Below, piece by piece: positions 8,969-19,462 of a DNA stretch of 64,000 nucleotides (position 1 is its first letter; the number at the start of each line of letters is the position of its first letter). The stretch is from Stenotrophomonas maltophilia (GTDB lineage Bacteria > Pseudomonadota > Gammaproteobacteria > Xanthomonadales > Xanthomonadaceae). Under the pieces are notes generated by a model. That model was not told where the DNA came from. It did no database searches and saw nothing but the letters and a program-made list of their open reading frames with translations. The stretch is taken from contig NZ_LYVJ01000003.1 of NCBI RefSeq assembly GCF_001676385.1, positions 186,001 to 250,000 of the forward strand. The letters run 5' to 3'. Made by a program: the position numbers and the translations under genes.

Positions 8969-10574
8969 TCGCCTGGACGTGGTGCTGCGCGCACGCAGCG
9001 GCTGGGAAGCGATGGAGCTGGGCAGTGCCCTGTCCCGCCGCCATGCGCGTGCCGTGTGGGGCAGCTGGCTGCTGGCCAGTGCGCCGCTGTTCGTGATCTT
9101 CAATGCGCTGGGCGCGTGGTTGGATGCGTTCGGCTGGGCCTGGCTGGCAATGTGGTGGTGCAAGCCGCTGTTCGAGCGTGCACCGCTGTACGTGCTGTCG
9201 CGCGGCATCTTCGGCGAACCAGTGGGTACGTGGGCCGCGCTGCGCGCGCAGCACAACTGGGGCAACGGGGGATTCTGGGGCTACCTGGGGTGGCGACGCT
9301 TCAGCGTGCTGCGCAGCCTGTGCCTGCCAGTCAACCTGTTGGAGGGCAATGCGCCGGCGCAGCGCGGTGCACGCCGCCGCGCAGTGGCGTCCGGTGCGGC
9401 GGGCGCGGCGATGGTGCTGACCGTGAGCTGCATGGCCTTCGAAGCGGTGCTGGTGGCCGGTGCGATCGGCGCAGTGTTCATGTTCATGCCGCTGGACCTG
9501 ATGTCCGAGTCGTGGCGCGCCGCATGGGACATGATCGGCGAGGACACTCCAGCGTGGGTGCTGTTCGGCTTCAACCTGGCCTGCTGGCTGGCCTCGGTGC
9601 TGATCGGCCCGTTCTACGTCGGCGCCGGCTTCGGCCTGTACCTGAACCGGCGTACGCAGATGGAAGCGTGGGACGTCGAAATCGCGCTGCGCCGCCTGCG
9701 CGAGCGGCTGCTGCCGGCTGCATCGACGCTGGCGCTGCTGCTCTGCCTTGCCCTGCCGCTGGCCTCCGCGCCAGTGCGCGCGCAGGACGCGCAGGCAGCC
9801 GCTGAGCAGGCCCACGACGCCGAAGAGGACGAAGACAGTGCGGAGGAGCCGGCCACCGCGGCCAACGACCCCGCCAATACGCCGGCGATGATCTTCGGTG
9901 CAGCGCCGGTGGATACCGCCGGCTTCCGCCAGGCAGTGAACCGCGCCTATGAGGATCCGCTGCAGCGCCCGACCCGCCAGGTCACGCGCTGGAAGCCGAT
10001 CGAACAGGCCGAGGAAGGGAAGAAGGAAGACAAGGCGCCGCAGAATGACGCCACCCACAAGAACGGGCGCAACACCCGCAAGACCGGCATCGCCTGGTTG
10101 GCGCGGCTGGCCGAATGGGGCCTGTGGGGCCTGCTCGGCATCCTGCTGCTGGTGCTGCTGCTGACCGCGCGATTGTGGCTGCCGTGGTTGCGCGGCAGTG
10201 GCCGACGCAAGGCTGAAGCGGCACCGGCGGTACGGGAGGAACAGGTCGAGCTGCCGGTGGTGCTGCCGCCCGACGTGGCCACCCAGGCCGGCCTGCTGTG
10301 GGACCAGGGCCGGCCGCGGCAGGCGCTGGCCCTGCTGTACCGCGCCAGCGTGCGCACCGTGGGCGAGCGCAGCGGCATCGCACTTCCACCCGGCGCCACC
10401 GAAGCGCAGTGCCTGCGTGCCTCGCGGCGCATGCCCGACGCGACCGACCGCGACCTGTTCGCGCGCATCGTGCGCATGTGGCAGTACGCCGCCTACGGCG
10501 GCCGCCTGCCCAGCCGCGGCGAGTTCGACGCGTTGGCTGCCACCCTGCGCCAACACTATGGGTGGCAGGCATGA
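8958..10574 (+). CDS. DUF4129 domain membrane protein
   Basis: The protein has 538 residues from the ATG at 8958, which overlaps the SpoIIM-like gene by 11 bp. The N-terminal half has about five membrane helices. An acidic stretch (EEDEDSAEEPATAAND) follows at about residue 300. After one more helix (LWGLLGILLLVLLLTARLWL), the C-terminal DUF4129 domain has the features LLWDQGRPRQALALLYRA and WQYAAYGGRLPS. DUF4129 is common in operons with MoxR ATPases. The function is unknown. It could be a scaffold that passes MoxR activity to the membrane. Confidence 0.8.
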   Translation: MRIDRLDVVLRARSGWEAMELGSALSRRHARAVWGSWLLASAPLFVIFNALGAWLDAFGWAWLAMWWCKPLFERAPLYVLSRGIFGEPVGTWAALRAQHNWGNGGFWGYLGWRRFSVLRSLCLPVNLLEGNAPAQRGARRRAVASGAAGAAMVLTVSCMAFEAVLVAGAIGAVFMFMPLDLMSESWRAAWDMIGEDTPAWVLFGFNLACWLASVLIGPFYVGAGFGLYLNRRTQMEAWDVEIALRRLRERLLPAASTLALLLCLALPLASAPVRAQDAQAAAEQAHDAEEDEDSAEEPATAANDPANTPAMIFGAAPVDTAGFRQAVNRAYEDPLQRPTRQVTRWKPIEQAEEGKKEDKAPQNDATHKNGRNTRKTGIAWLARLAEWGLWGLLGILLLVLLLTARLWLPWLRGSGRRKAEAAPAVREEQVELPVVLPPDVATQAGLLWDQGRPRQALALLYRASVRTVGERSGIALPPGATEAQCLRASRRMPDATDRDLFARIVRMWQYAAYGGRLPSRGEFDALAATLRQHYGWQA

Positions 10575-11751
10575 GCCCGCGCCTGTTCTGGTCGCTGCTG
10601 CTGGGCGGGGTAGTGCTGTTCGGCGTCCCGCTGACCATCCTCTTTCTGCGCACGCACGAGCGGGTGACCGAGACCGTGCACCTGCCGCCACAGGGCGAGG
10701 CCGCCTACAACCCGTTGTACGTGCTGGGCCAGGCGCTGCGTGCCGACGGCGCCGAGGTGCAGTCGCGGCCACGGCTGGAGCTGACGCAGATGGCGTTGGG
10801 AGCGCACGACACGGTGGTGCTGCTGCAGGACAGCGGCGAACTGCCGGCGCCGGTGGCCAAGGCACTGCTGGATTGGGTCGAGGACGGCGGCCATCTGCTG
10901 GTACGCACGCCGCCACCGGCCGAAGACAACGCGGGCAGCACGCAGGGCCCGTTGCTGGACCAGTTGGGCGTGAACAGCCTGTTCCAGCGCAGTGACTGCC
11001 AGCCGTTCCACGTCGAGGACGATCCGGGCCACGTCGAATTCTGCAATGGTCGCCGCTTCACCCTCGGCTTCGCTGCGAGTGCGCAGGCCGAGCGGCGCTG
11101 GGGCGGTGATCGTGACCTGGTGTTCGCGCGCCTGCGCCATGGCCTGGGCAGGGTCAGCGTGCTGGCCGACATGGAATTCATGCGCGGCGAGGTGGACTCA
11201 CCGGCGGCCCGCATGGCGGCCGCCAACGGCACGCCCAGCGACGGCCTGCATGATCGTTCCCACCGCGACCTGGCCCGTTACCTGCTTGACCCGAACTATG
11301 GCAAGGGAACGTTCTGGCTGGTCTATGCCAGCCGCCCGCCGTCGCTGTGGGCGCGCCTCTTCTACCAGGGCTGGCCGCTGTGGGCGCCCCTGCTGCTGGC
11401 CCTGCTGGGCTGGCTGTGGGCCCGCTCGCAGCGCTTCGGCAGCGTGCTGCCGTCACCGGTGCTGGAGCGCCGTTCGCTGCTGGAACACGTGCGCGCCAGT
11501 GGCGAACTGTTGCTGCGCTACGGCCACGGCACCCGCCTGTACGACGCGGTGCTCGCCCTGTTCCTGCACCGCCTGCGCCTGCGTGCGCCGGTCGCCGCCG
11601 CACTCGAGGGCCCGCCCCGCGACCAGGCCATTGCCGAACTGCTGCAATGGCCGCAGGGCCGCGTTGCCAGCGCGCTGACCCCGCCCCCCCCACACGATTC
11701 CTCCGCCCTGCGCGAGCGCATCCGCTTGCTGCTCCAGATGAGATCCCTGCT

Positions 11752-11755
<4 letters not shown>
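10571..11755 (+). CDS. DUF4350 domain protein
   Basis: The product has 394 residues, with ATGA overlaps at both ends of the gene. It has an N-terminal membrane anchor (FWSLLLGGVVLFGVPLTILF). A periplasmic DUF4350 domain follows, with YNPLYVLGQALRADGAEVQ and the strand TVVLLQDSGEL. A second anchor is near residue 275 (LWAPLLLALLGWLWARS), and the tail is cytosolic and helical. The folded domain resembles glutamine-amidotransferase-like folds used as binding modules. The role is unknown, but it is always found in this kind of cluster. Confidence 0.8.
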
Positions 11756-12734
<979 letters not shown>

Positions 12735-12738
<4 letters not shown>

Positions 12739-14033
12739 GGCCGGCCCCGCTGCTGCTGGTGCTGCTGCTGGCCTGGGCTGCCCTGGGCAGCCTGGTGCTG
12801 GGCGGATTGCTGCCGCACTGGAGCTGGGGACTGGCCGCAGCGGTCATCGCGCTGCCGGCCGTGTTCGACCTGTGGCGGCAGACGCGGCGTCCTTCGCCTC
12901 TGGTACAGCGTGAACTGCCCGAGGCGCTGGCGCTGGGCGTCCGCCGTGGGGCTGCACTGCGGCTTCAGGCGGACGCATCGATGACGGTGCAGGTATTTGA
13001 TCGGGTGCCCGGTGGCTGGCCATTGGAATCGCTGCCGCAACGCGTGCAGCTGCAGGCCGGCCGCGCCTTTACCCTGCACTACCACCTGCAGCCACTGCAG
13101 CGCGGGCACTTCCGTTTCGACGGCGTGCACCTGCGCATGCGATCGCCGTGGCGGTTGTGGTGGCAGCAGCGCCTCCTGCCACCAGCGCAGGAAGTACGGG
13201 TCTACCCGAATTTCGTACCGCTCACCCGGTTCGCTCTGTTCAGTGCCGACCAGGCCTCGCGACTGGTCGGTGCGCACGTGAAGCGCCGCCGTGGCGAAGG
13301 CACCGACTTCCACCAGATGCGCGAGTACCGCGTGGGTGACAGCCTGCGCCAACTCGATTGGAAGGCCACTGCACGTGCCCGCAAGCTGATCTCGCGCGAG
13401 TACCAGGATGAGAAGAACCAGCAGCTGCTGCTGATGCTCGACAGCGGCCGGCGCATGCTGGCCAGCGAGGGCGGACTCTCGCATTTCGACCATGCGTTGA
13501 ACGCCTCGCTGGTGGTGGCCTACCTGGCGCTGCGCCAGGGCGACGCCGCCGGGCTGTTCGCCGCCGGCGGCGAACGGCGCTGGGTGGCGCCACAGCGCGG
13601 CATGGGTACGGTGGAGCACCTGCTGCGCGCGAGCTACGACCTGCAGCCACGCGCAGTGGCCACCGATTACCTGGCCGCCGCCACCGAGGTCTCGCTGCGC
13701 CAGCGCCGGCGTGCGCTGGTGATGCTGGTCAGCAACGTGCGTGACGAGGACATCGAAGACCTGCTGGCGGCTGTGCGCCTGCTGCAGCAGCGCCACCTGG
13801 TGTGCGTGGCCAGCCTGCGCGAGCGCGAGCTGGATGCGGCGCTGGAAGGCGATGTGCAGACGCTGGACGAGGCGGCACGGGCCGGCGCCGCCGCGCTGTA
13901 CCTGCAGCAGCGTGCAAAGGCGCATGAAGCGCTGCGCAGCGAGAAGGTGATGGTGCTGGACGTGACCGCCGACGCCCTGCCCGGCGCACTGGTGGAACGC
14001 TACCTGGCAGTGAAGCGCGAAGGGTTGCTCTGA
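12735..14033 (+). CDS. DUF58 domain protein
   Basis: The product has 432 residues. Two membrane helices at the N-terminus (APLLLVLLLAWAALGSLVLG and the adjacent WSWGLAAAVIALPAVF) lead to a beta-rich segment. The DUF58 core follows, with RRGEGTDFHQMREYRVGDS, LDWKATARARKL and the vWA-like strand LLLMLDSGRRM. DUF58 proteins partner with MoxR ATPases in many bacteria. This is the last gene of the operon. Two inverted GTAG-type palindromes follow it at once. Confidence 0.88.
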
Positions 14034-14096
14034 GCCGAGCATGGGCTCGGCTCTAGGGAAGGCCTGATTCCTGTAGAGCCGAGCCCATGCTCGGCT
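14033..14096. repeat. inverted pair of REP-like palindromes
   Basis: Element one (14033-14052) pairs AGCCGAGC with GCTCGGCT and begins inside the DUF58 stop codon. Element two (14073-14096) has the GTAG head and the same stem in the opposite sense. The pair lies between convergent genes. It can form two small stems or one long stem, which could also act as a two-way transcription stop. Confidence 0.75.
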
Positions 14097-14102
14097 GCCG
14101 TG

Positions 14103-14756
14103 TCAGCATTCGCCCCGCAGCAACCGCCGCTGCAACCGCTCCACCGCGCGCTGCAGCAACACCCGGTTGCGGGCCAGCTTCATCCACTGCGGCAGGCGCG
14201 AGAACATGGATCGAAGATGGCCGTGGTGCTCGCGCAGCGTCGCGCTCGCGTACTCGTGCAGCGCCTGCAGATGCTCAGCGTTGTAAGCCCAAAGCAGGCC
14301 CATGCGGGTCGATTCGGCCAGGCGCAGCGGCAGTCCGAAATGCGGATCGGCAGGCTCGGCGTCACGCAACGGACGCACCGAGACCGAAACATCGGTGCTG
14401 CGATCACACTGCGCGCATCGGGCGGGGAACGAGGCAGGCGCGGGCGTGCCGGCGGGAATCCGCCGACACACCTGCAGCCACTGATGCCCACAGAATCCAC
14501 AGGGTTGGCGGCCCAGCACGCAGACAGCGCCCACCCAGTCGCCGCTGTCCAGCACAGCGCTGCAACCGGTGCAGCGGAAACGCGCGGTCCACCGATAAGG
14601 TTCCCAACGGGCGATCACCCAACCGGGGGTGTCACAGCGATGGCAGCAGACTGCGACACGGTCCGCGAAGGCCTGCAGGCTGCGCCCGTCATCGAAATGC
14701 CGACCCGGCACGGGCGTGGCACGCCCATGCCGGCCAGGCCAACGCCGCACCGCCAT
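14103..14756 (-). CDS. zinc-ribbon protein, function unknown
   Basis: I do not recognise this 217-residue protein. It has four CxxC pairs at residues 38/41, 62/65, 86/89 and 114/117, enough for two zinc ribbons. A helical, arginine-rich C-terminal half follows (LLRGEC end). It is the last gene of a leftward operon with the YgiC-like and YgiB-like genes. Its start overlaps the ygiC-like stop by one base (TGATG), so it is probably translated from the same message. A regulatory or adaptor role is possible but not shown. Confidence 0.7.
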   Translation of the reverse strand: MAVRRWPGRHGRATPVPGRHFDDGRSLQAFADRVAVCCHRCDTPGWVIARWEPYRWTARFRCTGCSAVLDSGDWVGAVCVLGRQPCGFCGHQWLQVCRRIPAGTPAPASFPARCAQCDRSTDVSVSVRPLRDAEPADPHFGLPLRLAESTRMGLLWAYNAEHLQALHEYASATLREHHGHLRSMFSRLPQWMKLARNRVLLQRAVERLQRRLLRGEC

Positions 14757-15934
14757 CAGACGTAGATCCGCGTCGGCGCCTCATCAATGATCGCATGCGG
14801 TACGAAGCGCGCGCTGTCGCGGGTGATCGCGCTGTCGTCCTCGCGGATGCCGATGCCGCAAGCATGATCGCCCACCACCCAGCTGCCGATCAGCGGGTAG
14901 CCGCCTTCGAAGCGGGCCAGCGGATGCGCGCGCTGGATGATCGCCGGGCCGTCGTAGGGGCCGTCGCTGCGCTGGGTGCTGCCATCGGCCAGGTGCATCT
15001 CGATGTTGGCGCCTTCGCGCGAGAACAGCGGCTTGCGCACCCAGCCCGAGGCCAGCGTGCTGCCGTCATCGAAGTGCGCTTCCAGCAGGTTCGGGTGGCC
15101 CACGTTGCGCTGCCACAGCAGCGGCAGGATGCCCTTGTTGCTCAGCACCGCCTTCCACGCCGGTTCCAGCAGCTGCACGCCCGAGCCGGGCAGCGCGCGG
15201 CCGAATTCCTCGGCCATCAGGTCTTCCAGCGGGTACAGCTTGAACAGCGTGCCGATCACCGAATCATCCAGCGCGGTGAAGCGGCCGTCCCCGGACAGGC
15301 CGATGTCCTCGATCGCGATGGCCTGGCCATGCAGGCCGGCCTGCGAGGCGCAGTCGCGCAGGTAGTCGACGGTGCCACGATCTTCTTCCGAGCTGCCCAC
15401 GGCGCTGAAATACAGCGGCGGCGGCAGCTGGGCGGCCAGCTCGCCGAAGCGTTCGACCAACGCTTCGTGGATCGCGTTGAACTGGTCGGCGTGCTGCGGC
15501 AGGCGGCCGGCGTTGCGCTGGTCTTCCAGCCACTGCCACTGGAAGAAGCTGGCCTCGAACAGCGAGGTCGGCGTGTCGTAGTTCAGTTCGTACAGCTTGG
15601 CCGGGCCGGTGCCGTCGTAGGCCAGGTCCAGGCGGCCATAGAGATGTGGCTGGCGCTGGCGCCAGCTGTCGGCGATCCAGTCACGGTAATGCGGCGGAAT
15701 CGCCAGCTGGTCCATCAACCGTTCGCTGCCGATGACATCGCCGACCAGGTCCAGCGCCATCTGGTGCAGCTCGGCGCTGGGGTCTTCGATGTCCTGTTCG
15801 ATCTGGCGCAGGGTGAAGGCGTAGTACGCGCTTTCATCCCAGTACGGCTGGCCATCGATGGTGTGGAAGCGGAAGCCCGCTTCGTCCGCGCGTGCCCGCC
15901 ACTGGGCACGCGCGGCAATCCGGATGCGCTGCAT
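14756..15934 (-). CDS. glutathionylspermidine synthase-like ATP-grasp protein (YgiC-like)
   Basis: The product has 392 residues and resembles the synthetase domain of glutathionylspermidine synthase without the amidase domain, as in E. coli YgiC and YjfC. Typical segments are LDLAYDGTGPAKLYELNYDTPTS, FEASFFQW and YPLEDLMAEEFG, with ANIEMHLADGS near the C-terminus. The family ligates an amine to a carboxyl group using ATP. Whether this branch makes glutathionylspermidine is not established. I used the ATG at 15934, 8 bp after the DUF1190 stop. The upstream extension overlaps that gene. Confidence 0.87.
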   Translation of the reverse strand: MQRIRIAARAQWRARADEAGFRFHTIDGQPYWDESAYYAFTLRQIEQDIEDPSAELHQMALDLVGDVIGSERLMDQLAIPPHYRDWIADSWRQRQPHLYGRLDLAYDGTGPAKLYELNYDTPTSLFEASFFQWQWLEDQRNAGRLPQHADQFNAIHEALVERFGELAAQLPPPLYFSAVGSSEEDRGTVDYLRDCASQAGLHGQAIAIEDIGLSGDGRFTALDDSVIGTLFKLYPLEDLMAEEFGRALPGSGVQLLEPAWKAVLSNKGILPLLWQRNVGHPNLLEAHFDDGSTLASGWVRKPLFSREGANIEMHLADGSTQRSDGPYDGPAIIQRAHPLARFEGGYPLIGSWVVGDHACGIGIREDDSAITRDSARFVPHAIIDEAPTRIYV

Positions 15935-15941
15935 GGATCGA

Positions 15942-16511
15942 TCAGCCGCCGTAACTGCCGCTGCTGCGGCGTGCGCTGGTGGTACCGAAACCACCGCGGC
16001 TGGCGGTGACCGCGCGGTTCGGCTCGCTGGTGACCGGGGCCAGGCCGGCCTTGCCGCTGCCGATGCCGCTGGCGGTGTTCAAGCCTCCGGTGCCACCCGG
16101 TGCCGCGCGCGCCCAACCGGCATTCTTGTCCTGGTAGGCCGGCGCCGACGTCGGCGCCTGCGGCGCCAGGCCGCCACGGTTGCCCAGCATCTGCGACATG
16201 AAGAAGCCCATCATCATCGGGCCGATGAACGAGGTCCCGGCCGAGGTGTGCTGCTGCACGCACTGTTCCGGCTTGTAGTCCTTCTCGCAGTCTTCCCGGC
16301 TGGCGTACTTCGGCGCCGCGTCGGCGGCCTGCTTCTGCGCTTCGGCGAAGGCATTGCGGCACGACGACGGATCACCGGTCGCCTCGGTGCAGGCCTCGAC
16401 CGAGGTATACAGGCCTTCCTGCACCTTGACCTCCGGCTCCTTCTGGCAGGCGGTGAGCAGCAGCGGCGCAGCGCTCATCAGCAGCAGCGCGGTGGTGCGG
16501 GAACGTTTCAT
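15942..16511 (-). CDS. DUF1190 lipoprotein (YgiB-like)
   Basis: The protein has 189 residues with the lipobox LLLTAC, so it is probably a lipoprotein. The body carries the DUF1190 features YTSVEACTEATGDPSSCRNAF and CEKDYKPEQCVQ, with several cysteines. The C-terminus is glycine- and serine-rich. E. coli ygiB and ygiC are adjacent in the same order. I took the start at 16511 because the lipoprotein signal begins there. The gene leads the three-gene leftward operon. Confidence 0.87.
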   Translation of the reverse strand: MKRSRTTALLLMSAAPLLLTACQKEPEVKVQEGLYTSVEACTEATGDPSSCRNAFAEAQKQAADAAPKYASREDCEKDYKPEQCVQQHTSAGTSFIGPMMMGFFMSQMLGNRGGLAPQAPTSAPAYQDKNAGWARAAPGGTGGLNTASGIGSGKAGLAPVTSEPNRAVTASRGGFGTTSARRSSGSYGG

Positions 16512-16836
16512 GGCCTCATGCCCTGTCGACGGATCAATGCCCCAATGATGCCAAATCCGGACCAGCAACCGGAATCGGCAAAGTGCGAAAGATGAACGGG
16601 CTTTCATTTTCGTCATTCCCCATCATCCGCGCATGACGTGGATCCACCGGTGTCCTGCCACCGGACCCACCCCGCCATCCCACGGAGCGCCCGCCTTTGA
16701 CGTTGACGTGGACGTTGCCTCTGCGGGTGCCGGGCGCAGCCCGGCCGGACCACCACCGGTGGTTGCAGCAGCAACCGAAAAAATTGGCCATGATCGGGCG
16801 ACCCCCACGTCGTACGGCCCGCCCGTTCCGCCCGCC
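16512..16836 (+). other. 325-bp gap upstream of ilvD, hairpins but no clear element
   Basis: This gap separates the divergent ygiB-like and ilvD genes and should hold both promoters. I see several GC-rich hairpins: CCGGGC/GCCCGG near 16,729, ACCACC/GGTGGT near 16,751, and GGTTGC/GCAACC near 16,762. The last is followed by an A-run and not a T-run. A leucine-rich reading frame begins near 16,697. None of these makes a convincing attenuator, and I cannot place either promoter. Confidence 0.3.
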
Positions 16837-18675
16837 ATGCCCGAATACCGTTCCCGCACTTCCACCGCCGGCCGCAACATGGCCGGCGCCCGCGCCCTGT
16901 GGCGTGCCACCGGCATGAAAGACGGCGACTTCCACAAGCCGATCATCGCCATCGCCAACTCCTTCACCCAGTTCGTGCCCGGCCACGTGCACCTGAAGGA
17001 TCTTGGCCAGCTGGTCGCGCGCGAGATCGAACAGGTCGGCGGTGTCGCCAAGGAATTCAACACCATCGCCGTGGACGACGGCATCGCGATGGGCCACGAC
17101 GGCATGCTGTACTCGCTGCCCAGCCGCGAGATCATCGCCGACGCCGTGGAGTACATGGTCAACGCGCACTGTGCCGACGCGCTGGTGTGCATCAGCAACT
17201 GCGACAAGATCACGCCCGGCATGCTGATGGCCGCGCTGCGCCTGGACATCCCGGTGGTGTTCGTCTCCGGCGGGCCGATGGAAGCGGGCAAGACCAGGTT
17301 GTCCGAGCACAAGCTGGACCTGGTCGACGCAATGGTGGTGGCCGCCGATGACAGCGCCTCCGACGAGAAGGTGGCGGCGTTCGAGCGCAGCGCCTGCCCC
17401 ACCTGCGGCTCCTGCTCGGGCATGTTCACCGCCAACTCGATGAACTGCCTGACCGAAGCGCTGGGCCTGTCGCTGCCCGGCAATGGCACCACGCTGGCCA
17501 CCCACGCCGACCGCGAGGCGCTGTTCCGCCGCGCCGGCCGCCTGATCGTCGAGCTGTGCCATCGCTGGTACGGCGGCGAAGACCCGTCGGCGCTGCCGCG
17601 CGGCATCGCCACCCAGGCCGCGTTCGCCAACGCAATGACCCTGGACATCGCCATGGGCGGTTCCACCAATACCATCCTGCACCTGCTCGCTGCCGCGCAG
17701 GAAGCCGGCGTCGACTTCGACCTGACCCACATCGACGCGCTGTCGCGGCGCGTGCCGCAGCTGTGCAAGGTGGCACCGAACACGCCGAAGTACCACATCG
17801 AGGACGTGCACCGCGCTGGCGGCGTGTTCGGCATCCTCGGCGAACTGGACCGCGCCGGCCTGCTCGATACCTCGGTGCCGACCGTGCACAGCACCAGCCT
17901 GGCCGAAGCGCTGGAACGCTGGGACGTGGTGCGCAGCGACAACGACACCCTGCACACCTTCTTCAAGGCCGGCCCGGCTGGCATCCCCACCCAGGAGGCC
18001 TTCAGCCAGGCCACGCGCTGGCCGACGCTGGACCTGGACCGCGCCGAAGGCTGCATCCGTTCGCTGCCGCATGCATATTCGCTGGAAGGGGGCCTAGCCG
18101 TGCTGCGCGGCAACCTGGCCATGGATGGCTGCGTGGTCAAGACCGCCGGCGTGGACGAATCGATCCACGTGTTCGAAGGACCCGCGCGCGTCTATGAATG
18201 CCAGGACGCCGCCGTTGCCGGCATCCTCGCCGACGAGGTGCAGCCGGGCGAAGTGGTGGTGATCCGCTACGAAGGCCCGAAGGGTGGCCCCGGCATGCAG
18301 GAAATGCTGTACCCGACCAGCTACCTGAAATCGAAGGGGCTCGGCAAACAGTGCGCACTGCTTACCGACGGCCGCTTCTCCGGCGGCACCTCGGGCCTGT
18401 CGATCGGCCACGCCTCGCCGGAAGCCGCCAGTGGCGGCACGATCGGCCTGGTGGAGAACGGCGACCGCATCCGCATCGACATCCCGGCCCGCCGCATCGA
18501 CCTGCTGCTGGACGAGGCGACGCTGGTACAGCGCCGCGCCGACGCCGATGCGCGTGGCTGGAAACCACGCGCGCCGCGCCCGCGCAAGGTCACCAGTGCG
18601 CTGAAGGCCTACGCCCTGCTCGCCACCAGCGCCGACAAGGGCGCCGTGCGCAACACCACCCTGCTCGGTGATTGA
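16837..18675 (+). CDS. ilvD: dihydroxy-acid dehydratase IlvD
   Basis: This 612-residue enzyme matches IlvD along its full length. The start [20 protein letters not shown] aligns with the E. coli N-terminus, so I rejected the open frame extending 204 bases upstream. Iron-sulfur cysteines are visible in [10 protein letters not shown] and [11 protein letters not shown]. It converts 2,3-dihydroxy acids to 2-oxo acids in valine, isoleucine and leucine synthesis. No other ilv gene is nearby. No strong Shine-Dalgarno precedes the start. Confidence 0.97.
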   Translation: MPEYRSRTSTAGRNMAGARALWRATGMKDGDFHKPIIAIANSFTQFVPGHVHLKDLGQLVAREIEQVGGVAKEFNTIAVDDGIAMGHDGMLYSLPSREIIADAVEYMVNAHCADALVCISNCDKITPGMLMAALRLDIPVVFVSGGPMEAGKTRLSEHKLDLVDAMVVAADDSASDEKVAAFERSACPTCGSCSGMFTANSMNCLTEALGLSLPGNGTTLATHADREALFRRAGRLIVELCHRWYGGEDPSALPRGIATQAAFANAMTLDIAMGGSTNTILHLLAAAQEAGVDFDLTHIDALSRRVPQLCKVAPNTPKYHIEDVHRAGGVFGILGELDRAGLLDTSVPTVHSTSLAEALERWDVVRSDNDTLHTFFKAGPAGIPTQEAFSQATRWPTLDLDRAEGCIRSLPHAYSLEGGLAVLRGNLAMDGCVVKTAGVDESIHVFEGPARVYECQDAAVAGILADEVQPGEVVVIRYEGPKGGPGMQEMLYPTSYLKSKGLGKQCALLTDGRFSGGTSGLSIGHASPEAASGGTIGLVENGDRIRIDIPARRIDLLLDEATLVQRRADADARGWKPRAPRPRKVTSALKAYALLATSADKGAVRNTTLLGD

Positions 18676-18685
18676 TCCCTGTGCG

Positions 18686-18761
18686 GTAGTGCCGGCCGCC
18701 GGCCGGCATCTGCACACTGCGTCCCACATCATTGAGGTTGCCGGCCAGCAGCCGGCACTAC
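18686..18761. repeat. inverted pair of GTAG REP-like elements
   Basis: The first element (18686-18708) starts with GTAG and has a TGCCGGCC stem. The second (18739-18761) is in the opposite sense and ends with CTAC. About 30 bases separate them. Paired as one unit they would give a long stem, as in BIME structures. The pair follows ilvD. Confidence 0.78.
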
Positions 18762-18811
18762 CCGTCGTGATGCGTTATGTTGGTCAGGAGGTCACCGACA
18801 GGGAGGTTGAG

Positions 18812-19423
18812 ATGATGTTGCTTTCCTTTGCACTGGCCGCTGCCATGGCCACGCCGGCAGAACCGCCAGAAGCGCCCGACTGCCGCTACGACCGTACAGC
18901 AATGCTGGCGATGGAGCCCGGTCGGTTCGATCAGGACCTGGCAGGTGGCTGGCGCACGCTGGCCGACCGTGGCTGTACCCGCGAGGCTGCCGATCTGCTG
19001 TCCGCCTACGGCGCACTGCCCAAGGCAGCAGGCAATGTCATCATCACGTGGCACGAGGGCCAGCTGCGCGCGGAGCTGGGGCAGACGGCACAGGCGATCA
19101 TGCTGATGGAACGCAGCCACAAGCCGGTGAACGGAGGTGACCCGGGATACTGGAATGCCTATGTGGATGGCATGGTTGCGTTCCTGCGCGAGGACCGCAG
19201 CGCCCTTGAAAGGGCTCGTGCGAGGCTGCTCGCGATACCGACGCCCACCGCCATGGCGGAGAACATCAAGGACGGTCGCTACCACTTCACCACCGAGGGC
19301 GGGCAACAGGTGCAGATGCCGTGGCCGCCGAACCTGGACGTGCTTGATGGACTGCTGCGCTGCTTCGGCAAACCCTACGCGGAGGCCTATGGACCAGGGT
19401 GCCGGAACCCGGAAAGCAGGTGA
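18812..19423 (+). CDS. exported protein, function unknown
   Basis: I do not recognise this 203-residue protein. It starts MMLLSFALAAAMATPAEPPEAP, a short signal peptide. A helical region with features of a repeat-type fold follows: EAADLLSAYGALPKAAGN and ELGQTAQAIMLMERS, reminiscent of TPR-like helices. Four cysteines are spread through the mature part. The start is supported by GGGAGG six bases before it. It is convergent with dinG and has no operon partner. Confidence 0.65.
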   Translation: MMLLSFALAAAMATPAEPPEAPDCRYDRTAMLAMEPGRFDQDLAGGWRTLADRGCTREAADLLSAYGALPKAAGNVIITWHEGQLRAELGQTAQAIMLMERSHKPVNGGDPGYWNAYVDGMVAFLREDRSALERARARLLAIPTPTAMAENIKDGRYHFTTEGGQQVQMPWPPNLDVLDGLLRCFGKPYAEAYGPGCRNPESR

Positions 19424-19462
19424 GGTTCTCCGCCGGGCATGGCCCAGCGCTACCGGTGCGTC

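Noticed and set aside
16762-16777. A terminator/attenuator before ilvD
   Set aside because: The stem is followed by A and not T residues on the ilvD strand.
16633-16836. An N-terminal extension of ilvD
   Set aside because: The family N-terminus aligns at 16837, and the extension has no conserved features.
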